Origin: CAWCDJ01 sp963836015
GTDB lineage: Bacteria; Acidobacteriota; Terriglobia; Bryobacterales; Bryobacteraceae
Length of the DNA stretch: 64,000 bases
Direction: 5' to 3'
NCBI GenBank assembly: GCA_963836015.1
Contig: CAWIIF010000001.1
Coordinates: forward strand, 1 to 64,000
The notes beneath the pieces are model-generated. The model ran no database searches, had not been told where the DNA came from, and was given only the letters and a program-made list of their open reading frames with translations. Both the position numbers and the translations under genes were made by a program. How positions within the stretch are numbered: the first letter of the stretch is position 1; every line of letters starts with the position of its first letter. Below are positions 1 to 7,007 of the stretch, piece after piece.

Positions 1-389
1 CCGACCGTCGCGTTCTCGGTGTTGAGCAGATCAGCGCCGGCGCTGACTTCAACCGTTTGCGTGGACGCTCCCACCGAGAGGGCGAAGTCGATCCGGGCTG
101 TCTGCTGTACCTGGAGTTCGAGCGTCGTCACGGCCGTCGTGAAGCCCGCGACCGCGACCTTTACCTGGTACGGCCCGGGGGCCAGGCCGGGAAAGCTGTA
201 AATGCCCGCGGAGTTTGTGAGGGTCGACCGCGCCACGTTAGTCGCGGTATTGGTCGCGATAACGGCCGCGTTCGGAGCTACCGCGCCGCTCTGATCTCTG
301 ACTTCACCGGTGATTTCCCCTGCTGTTTGGGCAGCTGCTACCCCGCATGCCAAACACAGCAATCCAAGGATCTGCATGGACCTCGGCAT
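1..389 (-). CDS. TonB-dependent receptor, Oar-like, N-terminal part (cut by window edge)
   Basis: Only the first 129 codons are present; the gene continues beyond position 1. It reads leftward from an ATG at 389, preceded by GGAGGGG (396-402), a strong ribosome site. Residues 1-21 are a signal peptide (hydrophobic LGLLCLACGVAAA, cut near AAAQ). Residues about 23-110 form a carboxypeptidase regulatory-like beta-sandwich: ITGEVRDQSGAV, then SAGIYSFPGLAPGPYQV, then ARIDFALSVGA. This domain at the mature N-terminus is typical of the very large outer-membrane TonB receptors of Acidobacteriota. Plug and barrel are not in the window, so a secreted protein with only this domain cannot be excluded. 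The substrate is unknown. Confidence 0.75.
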   Translation of the reverse strand, partial: MPRSMQILGLLCLACGVAAAQTAGEITGEVRDQSGAVAPNAAVIATNTATNVARSTLTNSAGIYSFPGLAPGPYQVKVAVAGFTTAVTTLELQVQQTARIDFALSVGASTQTVEVSAGADLLNTENATV

Positions 390-513
390 GCATTTCCCCT
401 CCACGGTTGACGAAGTATACACCGAAGCGTAGGCGGTTGCGACGATTATTTCCTGCTGAATTGTATTGTTGCCGCGACGTTGCAGTTAAGGCATTGCATA
501 CGACAATGGCGAT

Positions 514-894
514 ATGACCGGCGTGAGGATCGACAAGTGGCTCTGGGCGGCCCGGTTCTTCAAGACCCGGTCACTGGCCGCGCGGGCCTGTGAGCTCGGC
601 CGCATTCAGTCCAACGGACAAACGGCCAAGGCGGCGCGGGAGGTCCGCGCCGGCGACAGGTTGAACATTAAAAACGACAGCGGCGATTTTGAAGTGGAAG
701 TTCTGATGCTCAGTGAGATGCGCGGCCCGGCGCCGGTCGCGCAGACGCTCTACCGCGAAACCGAAGCGAGCCGGGAGCTGCGGCTAAAAGCGGTGGAAGA
801 GCGCAAGACCATGCCGCATTTCGAAGGGTTCCGGAAAGGCAAGCCGTCGAAGCGCGATCGCCGCGAAGTCGACCGGCTTCGCGGCAGGCGGTAA
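514..894 (+). CDS. hslR: S4 RNA-binding domain protein, Hsp15 family
   Basis: A 126-residue protein of Hsp15 size. Residues 5-60 are an S4 fold (RIDKWLWAARFFKTRSLA, then GRIQSNGQTAK and VRAGDRLNI), and the C-terminal third is basic with a KRDRREVDRLRGRR tail. Hsp15 of E. coli binds stalled 50S subunits that carry a nascent chain with tRNA and helps recycle them; that role is carried over from the family. No strong ribosome site lies before the ATG. The ammonia-lyase gene begins 10 nt after the stop, so the two may be cotranscribed, although no functional link is evident. Confidence 0.85.
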   Translation: MTGVRIDKWLWAARFFKTRSLAARACELGRIQSNGQTAKAAREVRAGDRLNIKNDSGDFEVEVLMLSEMRGPAPVAQTLYRETEASRELRLKAVEERKTMPHFEGFRKGKPSKRDRREVDRLRGRR

Positions 895-904
895 CCTAGC
901 TTTT

Positions 905-2398
905 ATGCCCCAAATGGTGGTTGTCGGAGCGGACGCGCTCTCGATCGAGGACGTGGTGCGAGTGGCGCGCGAAGACGCCACGGTGCGGATTACGGGCGGG
1001 GCGCGGTCGCGCGTGGCCAAGGGGCGGGCGCGCCTCGAGGAATTGCTGGCGCGCGGCGAGCGGATCTATGGCGTGAACACCGGGGTCGGTGGGAACATCG
1101 GGATCTCGCTCGAAGCGGACCAGATGGAGCTGCTGCAGCATAACATCATGCGGCATCTGTCTTGCGCCACCGGAGCGCCGCTGCCGCGCGACATCGTCCG
1201 CGCGGCTACCCTGCTGCGCGTGGTCACGTTTGCGACCGGTGCTTCGGCGGTCCGCAACGAACTGCTCGACGCGCTGGCGGCGCTGCTGAACCGCGGAGTG
1301 ACGCCGGTGGTGCCGCGCTACGGGTCGGTGGGGGCGAGCGGCGATCTGATGCCCTCGGCTTACATCGCGCGCGTCCTCGTCGGGATGGGGGAAGCCGAGT
1401 TTCAGGGGCGGCGGCTGCCGGCGTCCGAGGCCCTGCAAGCAGCCGGGATGCGGCCAATCTCGTTCGCACCGAAGGAAGGGCTGGCGCTGATCAACGGCAC
1501 TACGGTCATGACCGGGGTGGCGGCCCTGCTGCAAGTGGATGCCTTCCGGGTGCTGCGGGCCTTGCTGGGAGCCGTGGCGCTCTCCATCGAAGCGCTCGAG
1601 GCACCCAGCCTGCCGTTCGAGCCGTGGGTGCACGAGAAGAAGGGACACCCGGGCCAGATCGCGGTCGCGGCATTGCTGCGCGGCATGCTGGAAGGCTCGG
1701 GGTACACGCAGGCGTCGAGCGGGCAGAGTTGCTATTCCCTGCGATGTGTGCCGCAAGGCCTGGGGCAGGTATGGGAGGCGCTCGACGGCTCGCGCGCCAT
1801 GATCGAGCGCGAGATCAATTCGGCCAACGACAATCCGCTGATCGACCCGGAGAGCGGCATCCTTTACAAGGCCGGGAATTTCTACGGCGGGCACATCGCG
1901 CGGCTGCTGGACACCTGGAAGATCGACTTCGCCGCCATGGCCAACTGGGGTAATTCGCTGCTGGCCGTGCTGGTGGATGATCGCTTCAACGGCGGGCTCC
2001 CCGCCAACCTCACGCCCCAGCCGGGGGTGAATTCGGGGTTCAAGGGGATGCAGTTGAGCGTCACCAGCCTGACCTGCGCGGTGCGGCAGATGGCCGGGCC
2101 GAGCTCGATCCATTCGCTGCCCACCGAGCAGTACAACCAGGACGTGGTGAGCCTGGGGATGCACGCGGCGGTTACCGCGATGGACGCGCTGGAGTGCGTC
2201 CGCAACGAGACGGCCATGCTGCTGCTCGCCGCGGCGCAGGCGGTGGACCTGCGGGGCGGGCCGGAAAAGCTGGGAAAAGGCTCGCTCGTGACCTACAACC
2301 ACGTGCGGGAGGTGGCGGCGTTTCAGGCCAAGGACCAGCCGATGGAACAGGAAGTGGCGGCGTTGGCCGGGGGCGTGGCAGCCGGCCGGTTCGATTAG
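905..2398 (+). CDS. MIO-type aromatic amino acid ammonia-lyase (tyrosine-type selectivity residues)
   Basis: 497 residues, the usual length of the histidine/tyrosine ammonia-lyase family. The self-forming MIO cofactor triad is Ala144-Ser145-Gly146 in GSVGASGDLMPSAY. The catalytic tyrosine lies in YGVNTGVGGN, and SANDNPLID, QSCYSLRCVPQG and the Glu-rich C-terminal helix are family hallmarks. At the selectivity position, where HutH has Ser-His, this protein has His84-Leu85 (NIMRHLS), the pair seen in bacterial tyrosine ammonia-lyases and some tyrosine aminomutases. I therefore do not call it hutH. No other histidine-utilisation gene is nearby. Expected reaction: L-tyrosine to p-coumarate and ammonia, or isomerisation to beta-tyrosine. 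The sequence cannot separate these two. There is no clear ribosome site at the ATG. Confidence 0.8.
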   Translation: MPQMVVVGADALSIEDVVRVAREDATVRITGGARSRVAKGRARLEELLARGERIYGVNTGVGGNIGISLEADQMELLQHNIMRHLSCATGAPLPRDIVRAATLLRVVTFATGASAVRNELLDALAALLNRGVTPVVPRYGSVGASGDLMPSAYIARVLVGMGEAEFQGRRLPASEALQAAGMRPISFAPKEGLALINGTTVMTGVAALLQVDAFRVLRALLGAVALSIEALEAPSLPFEPWVHEKKGHPGQIAVAALLRGMLEGSGYTQASSGQSCYSLRCVPQGLGQVWEALDGSRAMIEREINSANDNPLIDPESGILYKAGNFYGGHIARLLDTWKIDFAAMANWGNSLLAVLVDDRFNGGLPANLTPQPGVNSGFKGMQLSVTSLTCAVRQMAGPSSIHSLPTEQYNQDVVSLGMHAAVTAMDALECVRNETAMLLLAAAQAVDLRGGPEKLGKGSLVTYNHVREVAAFQAKDQPMEQEVAALAGGVAAGRFD

Positions 2399-2460
2399 CT
2401 GCGCGTGGCAGCCGATTTTTGCTATGCGCGATCCAGCGGTCCGGAACGTCACACTCTAAT

Positions 2461-5133
2461 GTGAGGCTGCGCCTTCTAGGGTTCGTGCTGGGTGTTTCCA
2501 TAGCGTTTGCCGCGAACCCCGCGGAAAAGGCGAGGCGAATCTTCGAGCAGGGGCTGCAGGCGGAGCGCTCCGGGAATTTCGCAGCGGCGTCCCTGCTCTA
2601 TGCCCAGGCGTCCGCGCTCGACCCGGAGAACCCGATGTACCGGCTGCGGGGTGAAGCCGCCTCCAACCTCGCAACCCCACCGAAGGCGGCGTCACCGCAT
2701 CCTGTCCCGGGAGTCGTCAAGCTGGATTCGCGATTGCTGGCAGAGGAGCGAGGCCTGCGGCCTCCTCCCGAGCTGCAGCCCAAGTCCAGCACCGCGACCT
2801 TCGATATCCGCGGGGATGCGCGCGCCCTGTTCGAGAATGTCGCACATGCCTACGGCCTCGATTGCGTCTTCGACGGGGAGTACGACGTCAAATCGAATCT
2901 CCGGTTCCGCATGCAGTCGGCGGACTACCGTCAGGCGCTCGACGCACTCGATGCCGCGACCGGTTCCTTCATCGTCCCGATTACCTCGAAGCTGTTCATG
3001 GTTGCCCGGGACACCCCGCCGAATCGCAGCCGCCTCGAGCCTTTTATCTCCGTAACCGTGCACATTCCGCAAGCCACTTCCACTCAGGAGTTGACCGAGA
3101 TCGCGCATGCCGTTCAGCAGACGATGGCCCTCGAGAAGGTCGGGCTGGACACGCAGCAGGGCGTCTTCGTCATTCGGGGACCCGTTTCCAAGGTCATGCC
3201 GGCGCGCAAGCTGTTCGAGGACTTGCTGCACTACCACTCCGAGGTGTCGGTCTCCATGGATGTCCTCGAAGTGGACCGGCAGACCATGCTCTCTTACGGT
3301 CTGACCCTGCCGATCAACTTTTCGGTCGTGAGCGCCGACACGGTAACCAAAGCGGCCATCAAGCTGGCGGATCTGGCCCGCCTCGGACTGAATGGCTGGG
3401 TCTTTGGACTGGGAGTCGCGCAGGCGCAACTGATCGCGCAGATGAGTGAGTCCTCGGGGCGCTCTTTGATGCACCTCGACATTCGATCGGAGGATGGCAA
3501 GCCCGCGACCTTTCACGTCGGGGAACGCTACCCGGTGTTGACGACAGGTTATTTCGCCGTGCCGTCGGCGTCCGTCAGCAGTTCCTCGTCTTCCACCAAC
3601 GGTTCCTCGAATAACGGCTCCAGCGGTACCACCACGCCGGCCACCTTCGGCAACCTGACGAACCCGTCCTCGGTGGTTACGGGGGATTTCAATGAAGATG
3701 GCATTCCCGACCTGGCCGTCGCGGCCGCCGGCGCCGCCCAGGTGGCCGAGTTCACCGGCATCGGCGACGGAACATTTAAGGATGCTGTCCCCTATTCGAC
3801 CGGCAGCACGCCTTCCTTTGTCGCCGCGGGCGATTTGAACAGCGACGGCCACCTGGACCTGGTGACCGCCGATTCCGGATCGAACAGCCTCTCCGTGTTT
3901 CTGGGGAAGGGCGATGGGACCTTTGAAACCGCGATTCCGGTGCCGGTGGGAGCCAATCCACAGGCTGTGGTGATCGCGGACTTCAACGGAGATGGCACCC
4001 CGGACCTTGCGGTGGCCAATGCCGACGATGATACCGTCTCGATTCTGATCGGCGGCGGCGACGGAACGTTCCAGGCAGCGGCGCCTGTCTCTGTTGGATC
4101 CAGCCCTCGCGCCCTGGTTTCCGCGGATTTTAATGGGGACGGGCGGCCGGACCTGGCGGTGGTGAATTACAGCTCGAACGATCTATGGATCTTGCTGGGC
4201 CAGGGCAATGGGACCTTCCGCAAGGGGCAGGTATACGCGACCGGAAGCGGACCGCGCGCGATCGCGGCCGCCCTGCTGAACTCCGACAGCAGCATGGACC
4301 TGGTCGTGGCCAATTCCGTCTCGAACAACGTCTCGGTATTTCTCGGCGACGGCACCGGCCAATTCGCACCATCCGGGCAATTTGCCACCGGGTCCGGACC
4401 CTTCTCCATCAGCATCGGCGATGCCAACAGCGACGGGCTCAAAGATATTGCCGCCGCCAATTCCAGCGATGGAACCGTGTCACTGCTGCCGGGTTTGGGA
4501 GACGGGACTTTCGAGACGGCCATCAGCTTCACCGTCGGCAGCGGACCCCGATCCATCGTGGGCGCCGATTTGAACCGTGACGGTTTGCTGGACCTGGTGA
4601 CGGCGAATTTTTCGTCCAATAACCTCTCCATCCTTCTGGGCTTCGGCAACGCCGGATTTCACGATCCCAACGGAAACAACTACAACGGGTCCGGCGGTCC
4701 GTCATACAGTCCACCGCCTTCCTTCAATTTCGAAGATCTGGGTTTGTCGCTGAAAGTGACGCCCCACGTCCACGGGGTGGACCACATCTCCCTGGATATT
4801 GAAGCCGCGGTCAAGATGTTGTCAGGCCAGGCTTTAAACGGCCTGCCCGTGATCACGAACCGGCAGCTGACCTCGGTCGTCGACTTGCCGAATGGCGAGT
4901 CCGCGGTGGTGGCCGGGCTCCTTTCGAGCCAGGATGCGCGCGCCCTCACCGGAATCCCCGGCGTGAACCGGATTCCCGTGATCGAACGCCTCCTTCAGAC
5001 GCATACCACCAATCGTGAGTCGACGGAGGCCCTGATCCTGATCCGGGCCCAGTTGCTCAGCGTCCCGGCCGATCAGTTTGCCGCTCCCCCGGTCCGTCTC
5101 GGCAGCGAGACGCGGCCGGTGATTCCGAACTGA
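2461..5133 (+). CDS. Secretin-like outer-membrane protein with inserted FG-GAP beta-propeller
   Basis: 890 residues from a GTG at 2461, chosen because it opens directly onto a signal peptide (RLRLLGFVLGVSIAFAA); an upstream extension would run through the lyase gene. Order: signal peptide 1-19; helical TPR-like segment 20-70; secretin N-type domains about 110-290 (STN-like TFDIRGDARALFENVAHAYG, then PARKLFEDLLHYHSEVSV); start of the secretin core about 290-380; Ser/Asn/Gly-rich linker about 380-400; seven FG-GAP/VCBS repeats about 400-740; secretin core resumes about 755-865 (LSLKVTPHVHG, LPNGESAVVAGLL, NRIPVIERLL). Secretins form ring channels of type II secretion and type IV pili. A propeller inside the core is atypical. 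No other secretion genes are in the window. The identification as a secretin homologue is firm; the role is unknown. Confidence 0.8.
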   Translation: MRLRLLGFVLGVSIAFAANPAEKARRIFEQGLQAERSGNFAAASLLYAQASALDPENPMYRLRGEAASNLATPPKAASPHPVPGVVKLDSRLLAEERGLRPPPELQPKSSTATFDIRGDARALFENVAHAYGLDCVFDGEYDVKSNLRFRMQSADYRQALDALDAATGSFIVPITSKLFMVARDTPPNRSRLEPFISVTVHIPQATSTQELTEIAHAVQQTMALEKVGLDTQQGVFVIRGPVSKVMPARKLFEDLLHYHSEVSVSMDVLEVDRQTMLSYGLTLPINFSVVSADTVTKAAIKLADLARLGLNGWVFGLGVAQAQLIAQMSESSGRSLMHLDIRSEDGKPATFHVGERYPVLTTGYFAVPSASVSSSSSSTNGSSNNGSSGTTTPATFGNLTNPSSVVTGDFNEDGIPDLAVAAAGAAQVAEFTGIGDGTFKDAVPYSTGSTPSFVAAGDLNSDGHLDLVTADSGSNSLSVFLGKGDGTFETAIPVPVGANPQAVVIADFNGDGTPDLAVANADDDTVSILIGGGDGTFQAAAPVSVGSSPRALVSADFNGDGRPDLAVVNYSSNDLWILLGQGNGTFRKGQVYATGSGPRAIAAALLNSDSSMDLVVANSVSNNVSVFLGDGTGQFAPSGQFATGSGPFSISIGDANSDGLKDIAAANSSDGTVSLLPGLGDGTFETAISFTVGSGPRSIVGADLNRDGLLDLVTANFSSNNLSILLGFGNAGFHDPNGNNYNGSGGPSYSPPPSFNFEDLGLSLKVTPHVHGVDHISLDIEAAVKMLSGQALNGLPVITNRQLTSVVDLPNGESAVVAGLLSSQDARALTGIPGVNRIPVIERLLQTHTTNRESTEALILIRAQLLSVPADQFAAPPVRLGSETRPVIPN
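3661..4689 (+). repeat. Seven tandem FG-GAP/VCBS repeat units, 147 bp each, inside the secretin gene
   Basis: Codons for the calcium-loop motif D-x-N-x-D-G-x-x-D-[LI] start at 3685, 3832, 3979, 4126, 4273, 4420 and 4567. The spacing is exactly 147 bp (49 residues) every time. The fifth copy is degenerate (LLNSDSSMDL). A second motif, GxGDGTF or a variant, recurs about 33 residues after each. Seven units match the blade number of integrin-like propellers. Drift at the base level with a perfect unit length indicates an old duplication under structural selection. Confidence 0.9.
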
Positions 5134-5142
5134 GCAGACGGC

Positions 5143-6030
5143 CTAGGAAACCAGGGCCTGGGTGACGCGCGACGCCAACTGGTCGAAGGTCAGGATCTCG
5201 TAGAGCCCGGGGTCGGACATGATGCGCGCCACCAGGGCGGCGTGCATGGCGTGGCCGGCGCGTTCGGCGATGACGTGACCCAGCAGAGGGCGGCCGAGCA
5301 GGGCAAGATCGCCGATGAGATCGAGGGCCTTGTGACGGCAGCACTCGTCGGGAGCGCGCAATCCGCCGGGGTTCATGACGCCTTCGGAGGTGAAGCACAC
5401 CGCGTTTTCAAGGGAGGCGCCGCGGATCAGGCCCATATTCCGCATCTGGTCGAGATCCGACTCCCACCCGAACGTCCGCGCGAAGGCGATTTCGCCGGCG
5501 AAGCGCCCGGGCGTGACCTCCAGCTCGAGCGACTGCCGGCCCACCGGCGCCGGGTAATCGGTATCGCACGTGAGACGGAAGCTGTCGGCCGGCAGGATGC
5601 TGATGCGCTTCCCCTTGTCTTCTACGGAGATGGGGCGGCGGATGCGCAGGTAGCGGCGTTTGCGGCGGTACTGGCGAATGCCAGCCTGCTCGATGAGGCG
5701 CACGAAAGGCTCCCCGCTGCCGTCCAGGATAGGCACTTCCAGGTTGTCGATCTCGATATAGGCGTTATCGATCCCCATGGAGTAGAAAACGCTCAGGATG
5801 TGTTCGGTGGTGGAGATCAGAACCCCCTGCCGCATCAGGCTGGTGGCATAACTGACGCGGGCCACATGGCGCCAGCTGGCGGGGATGGTGAAGTTCTCCA
5901 GGTCGGTACGGACAAAGACGACGCCGGTGGAGACCGGAGCCGGGAGGATTCGGATGCGAACGGGAACGCCACTGTGCAGCCCTACGCCCGAAACTTCGAC
6001 CGGGCGATGGATGGTGGTCTCAAAGCGCAC
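5143..6030 (-). CDS. lpxC: UDP-3-O-acyl-N-acetylglucosamine deacetylase
   Basis: Zinc-dependent deacetylase that catalyses the committed step of lipid A synthesis. 295 residues from a GTG at 6030. That start is preferred over an ATG 12 codons upstream because GGAG lies 7 nt before the GTG and the family begins at this point (TTIHRPVEVSGVGLHSG). Zinc and catalytic motifs are present: TTEHILS near residue 78, HKALDLIGDLALLG near 235 and GHAMHAAL near 260. It is convergent with the secretin gene, with 9 nt between stops and no hairpin terminator. Its presence shows an LPS-making outer membrane, consistent with lptFG at 43.7 kb. Confidence 0.95.
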   Translation of the reverse strand: MRFETTIHRPVEVSGVGLHSGVPVRIRILPAPVSTGVVFVRTDLENFTIPASWRHVARVSYATSLMRQGVLISTTEHILSVFYSMGIDNAYIEIDNLEVPILDGSGEPFVRLIEQAGIRQYRRKRRYLRIRRPISVEDKGKRISILPADSFRLTCDTDYPAPVGRQSLELEVTPGRFAGEIAFARTFGWESDLDQMRNMGLIRGASLENAVCFTSEGVMNPGGLRAPDECCRHKALDLIGDLALLGRPLLGHVIAERAGHAMHAALVARIMSDPGLYEILTFDQLASRVTQALVS

Positions 6031-6207
6031 GGATATACTCCAGTACCATGGCCCCAGCTTAAGCAACTCCCGAACCTATTGGCAAGTTTGTGAATGCTAA
6101 GGATTTGTAATTTATGGGGTGTGTCTAAAACGCTACGGTTTCCTGTGGATTTGTTGCGGAAATAAGGCATGGGGAGTACTCCGGATGGGGTACCCCCCTG
6201 AGACGCG

Positions 6208-6693
6208 CTACGCGACGGCGCTCCGCGCCGTCCCGTCCGCTGGAAGTGTCGCCTGCTCCCGCTGCCAGCGAAGCATGGCGTGACCGATTACGCGCAACGC
6301 CTCGGTGCTTTCGAACGGCTTCGACAGCACGTCGTAAGCTCCGAGGTTCAGAGCTTCCGCCCAAAGGCGGTCGTCCGCCAGGCGGGAGGCCACGATGACC
6401 AGGGGCGGCCGCGAAAGGTCCCTCACATCTAAAAGAAGGCGTTTCCAGCGTCCCTGGCCCAGGTCGTGGTCACAAATGACGACGGCAATGCCGGGCGACC
6501 AGCGGGCGGACCGGAGCACGGATTCGATACCGCTACTCTGCTCGAGCCGCCACCGGCAAGTGAGACTCAGTCCGGACTCGGTCCGGCTAAGAATTCCGCG
6601 CAAAGAAAACCGGTCGTCTACAGTTAGGTCCAACGCGAGAATAGTAACAATTTGTGGCGCGGATTGCGATTTGATTCCGTGGACTGTTCTCAT
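6208..6693 (-). CDS. Stand-alone response-regulator receiver domain protein
   Basis: 161 residues from an ATG at 6693 with GAGG five nt upstream; an in-frame start 22 codons earlier has no such support. The fold is CheY-like: TILALDLTVDDRF at the N-terminus, IAVVICDHDLG with the likely phospho-acceptor Asp, LVIVASRLADD, and GAYDVLSKPFE with the conserved Lys. No output domain follows. The usual acidic pair after strand 1 is only partly matched (VDD), so phosphorylation is likely but not certain. No histidine kinase is adjacent. Confidence 0.7.
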   Translation of the reverse strand: MRTVHGIKSQSAPQIVTILALDLTVDDRFSLRGILSRTESGLSLTCRWRLEQSSGIESVLRSARWSPGIAVVICDHDLGQGRWKRLLLDVRDLSRPPLVIVASRLADDRLWAEALNLGAYDVLSKPFESTEALRVIGHAMLRWQREQATLPADGTARSAVA

Positions 6694-6853
6694 GGCAACC
6701 TCGATAGCGCATGGGTGCGGTTGAGAGAGACATCCGATCTCGAACCACCGGTGCCGCATTGCGTCGGACGCCTGCGTTCAGCAGGATTTCGAGGAATCCC
6801 CTCCGAAACCCAGATCAGAGAACAAGCACTAATTACTGGGAAATCTAACCCTA

Positions 6854-6868
6854 AATATACCGTATATT
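6854..6868. promoter_or_regulatory. AT-rich dyad, possible operator
   Basis: AATATA-CCG-TATATT is a perfect 6-bp inverted repeat with a 3-nt spacer, in the AT-rich core between the divergent receiver gene and polA and just upstream of a promoter-like sequence. A regulator site is inferred; no binding protein is known. Confidence 0.25.
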
Positions 6869-6870
6869 CG

Positions 6871-6899
6871 TTGTAAGTCAAGCGTTATCCAACTAGATA
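6871..6899 (+). promoter_or_regulatory. Putative sigma70-type promoter for polA
   Basis: TTGTAA, a 17-nt spacer and TAGATA form a plausible -35/-10 pair. A start near 6907 would give a leader of about 100 nt before the polA GTG. This is sequence similarity only. Confidence 0.35.
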
Positions 6900-7007
6900 A
6901 TTCCAAAGATAGTCTTTCCCCGAGACGCGGCGGGGATTCGCCGCCCGGCGCCTTCCCCGAGCCGCGAGCCGCGCAGGCAGCCCGCAGAGTGAGTATCATG
7001 GGCTCAA

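Larger units (their letters stand above)
6694..7007. other. Intergenic region between receiver gene and polA
   Basis: 314 bases between divergent genes, with no coding frame I believe. The stretch 6835-6915 is clearly more AT-rich than its surroundings and holds a dyad (6854-6868) and a promoter-like pair (6871-6899). A GC hairpin, GCGGCG-GGGATT-CGCCGC, lies at 6927-6944 in the presumed polA leader. The last 60 bases are GC-rich without further structure that I can support. Confidence 0.6.

Noticed and set aside
905..2398. Calling the ammonia-lyase hutH
   Set aside because: The selectivity residues are His-Leu rather than Ser-His, and no other histidine-utilisation gene is near.
896..2452. 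Long open frame on the minus strand opposite the ammonia-lyase
   Set aside because: It mirrors a well-supported gene. Its translation is rich in Arg, His, Gln and Pro without motifs, as is usual for antisense frames in high-GC DNA.
3661..4689. CRISPR-like regular repeats
   Set aside because: The regular 147-bp spacing is translated in frame as FG-GAP units. Bases diverge between copies and there are no spacers.
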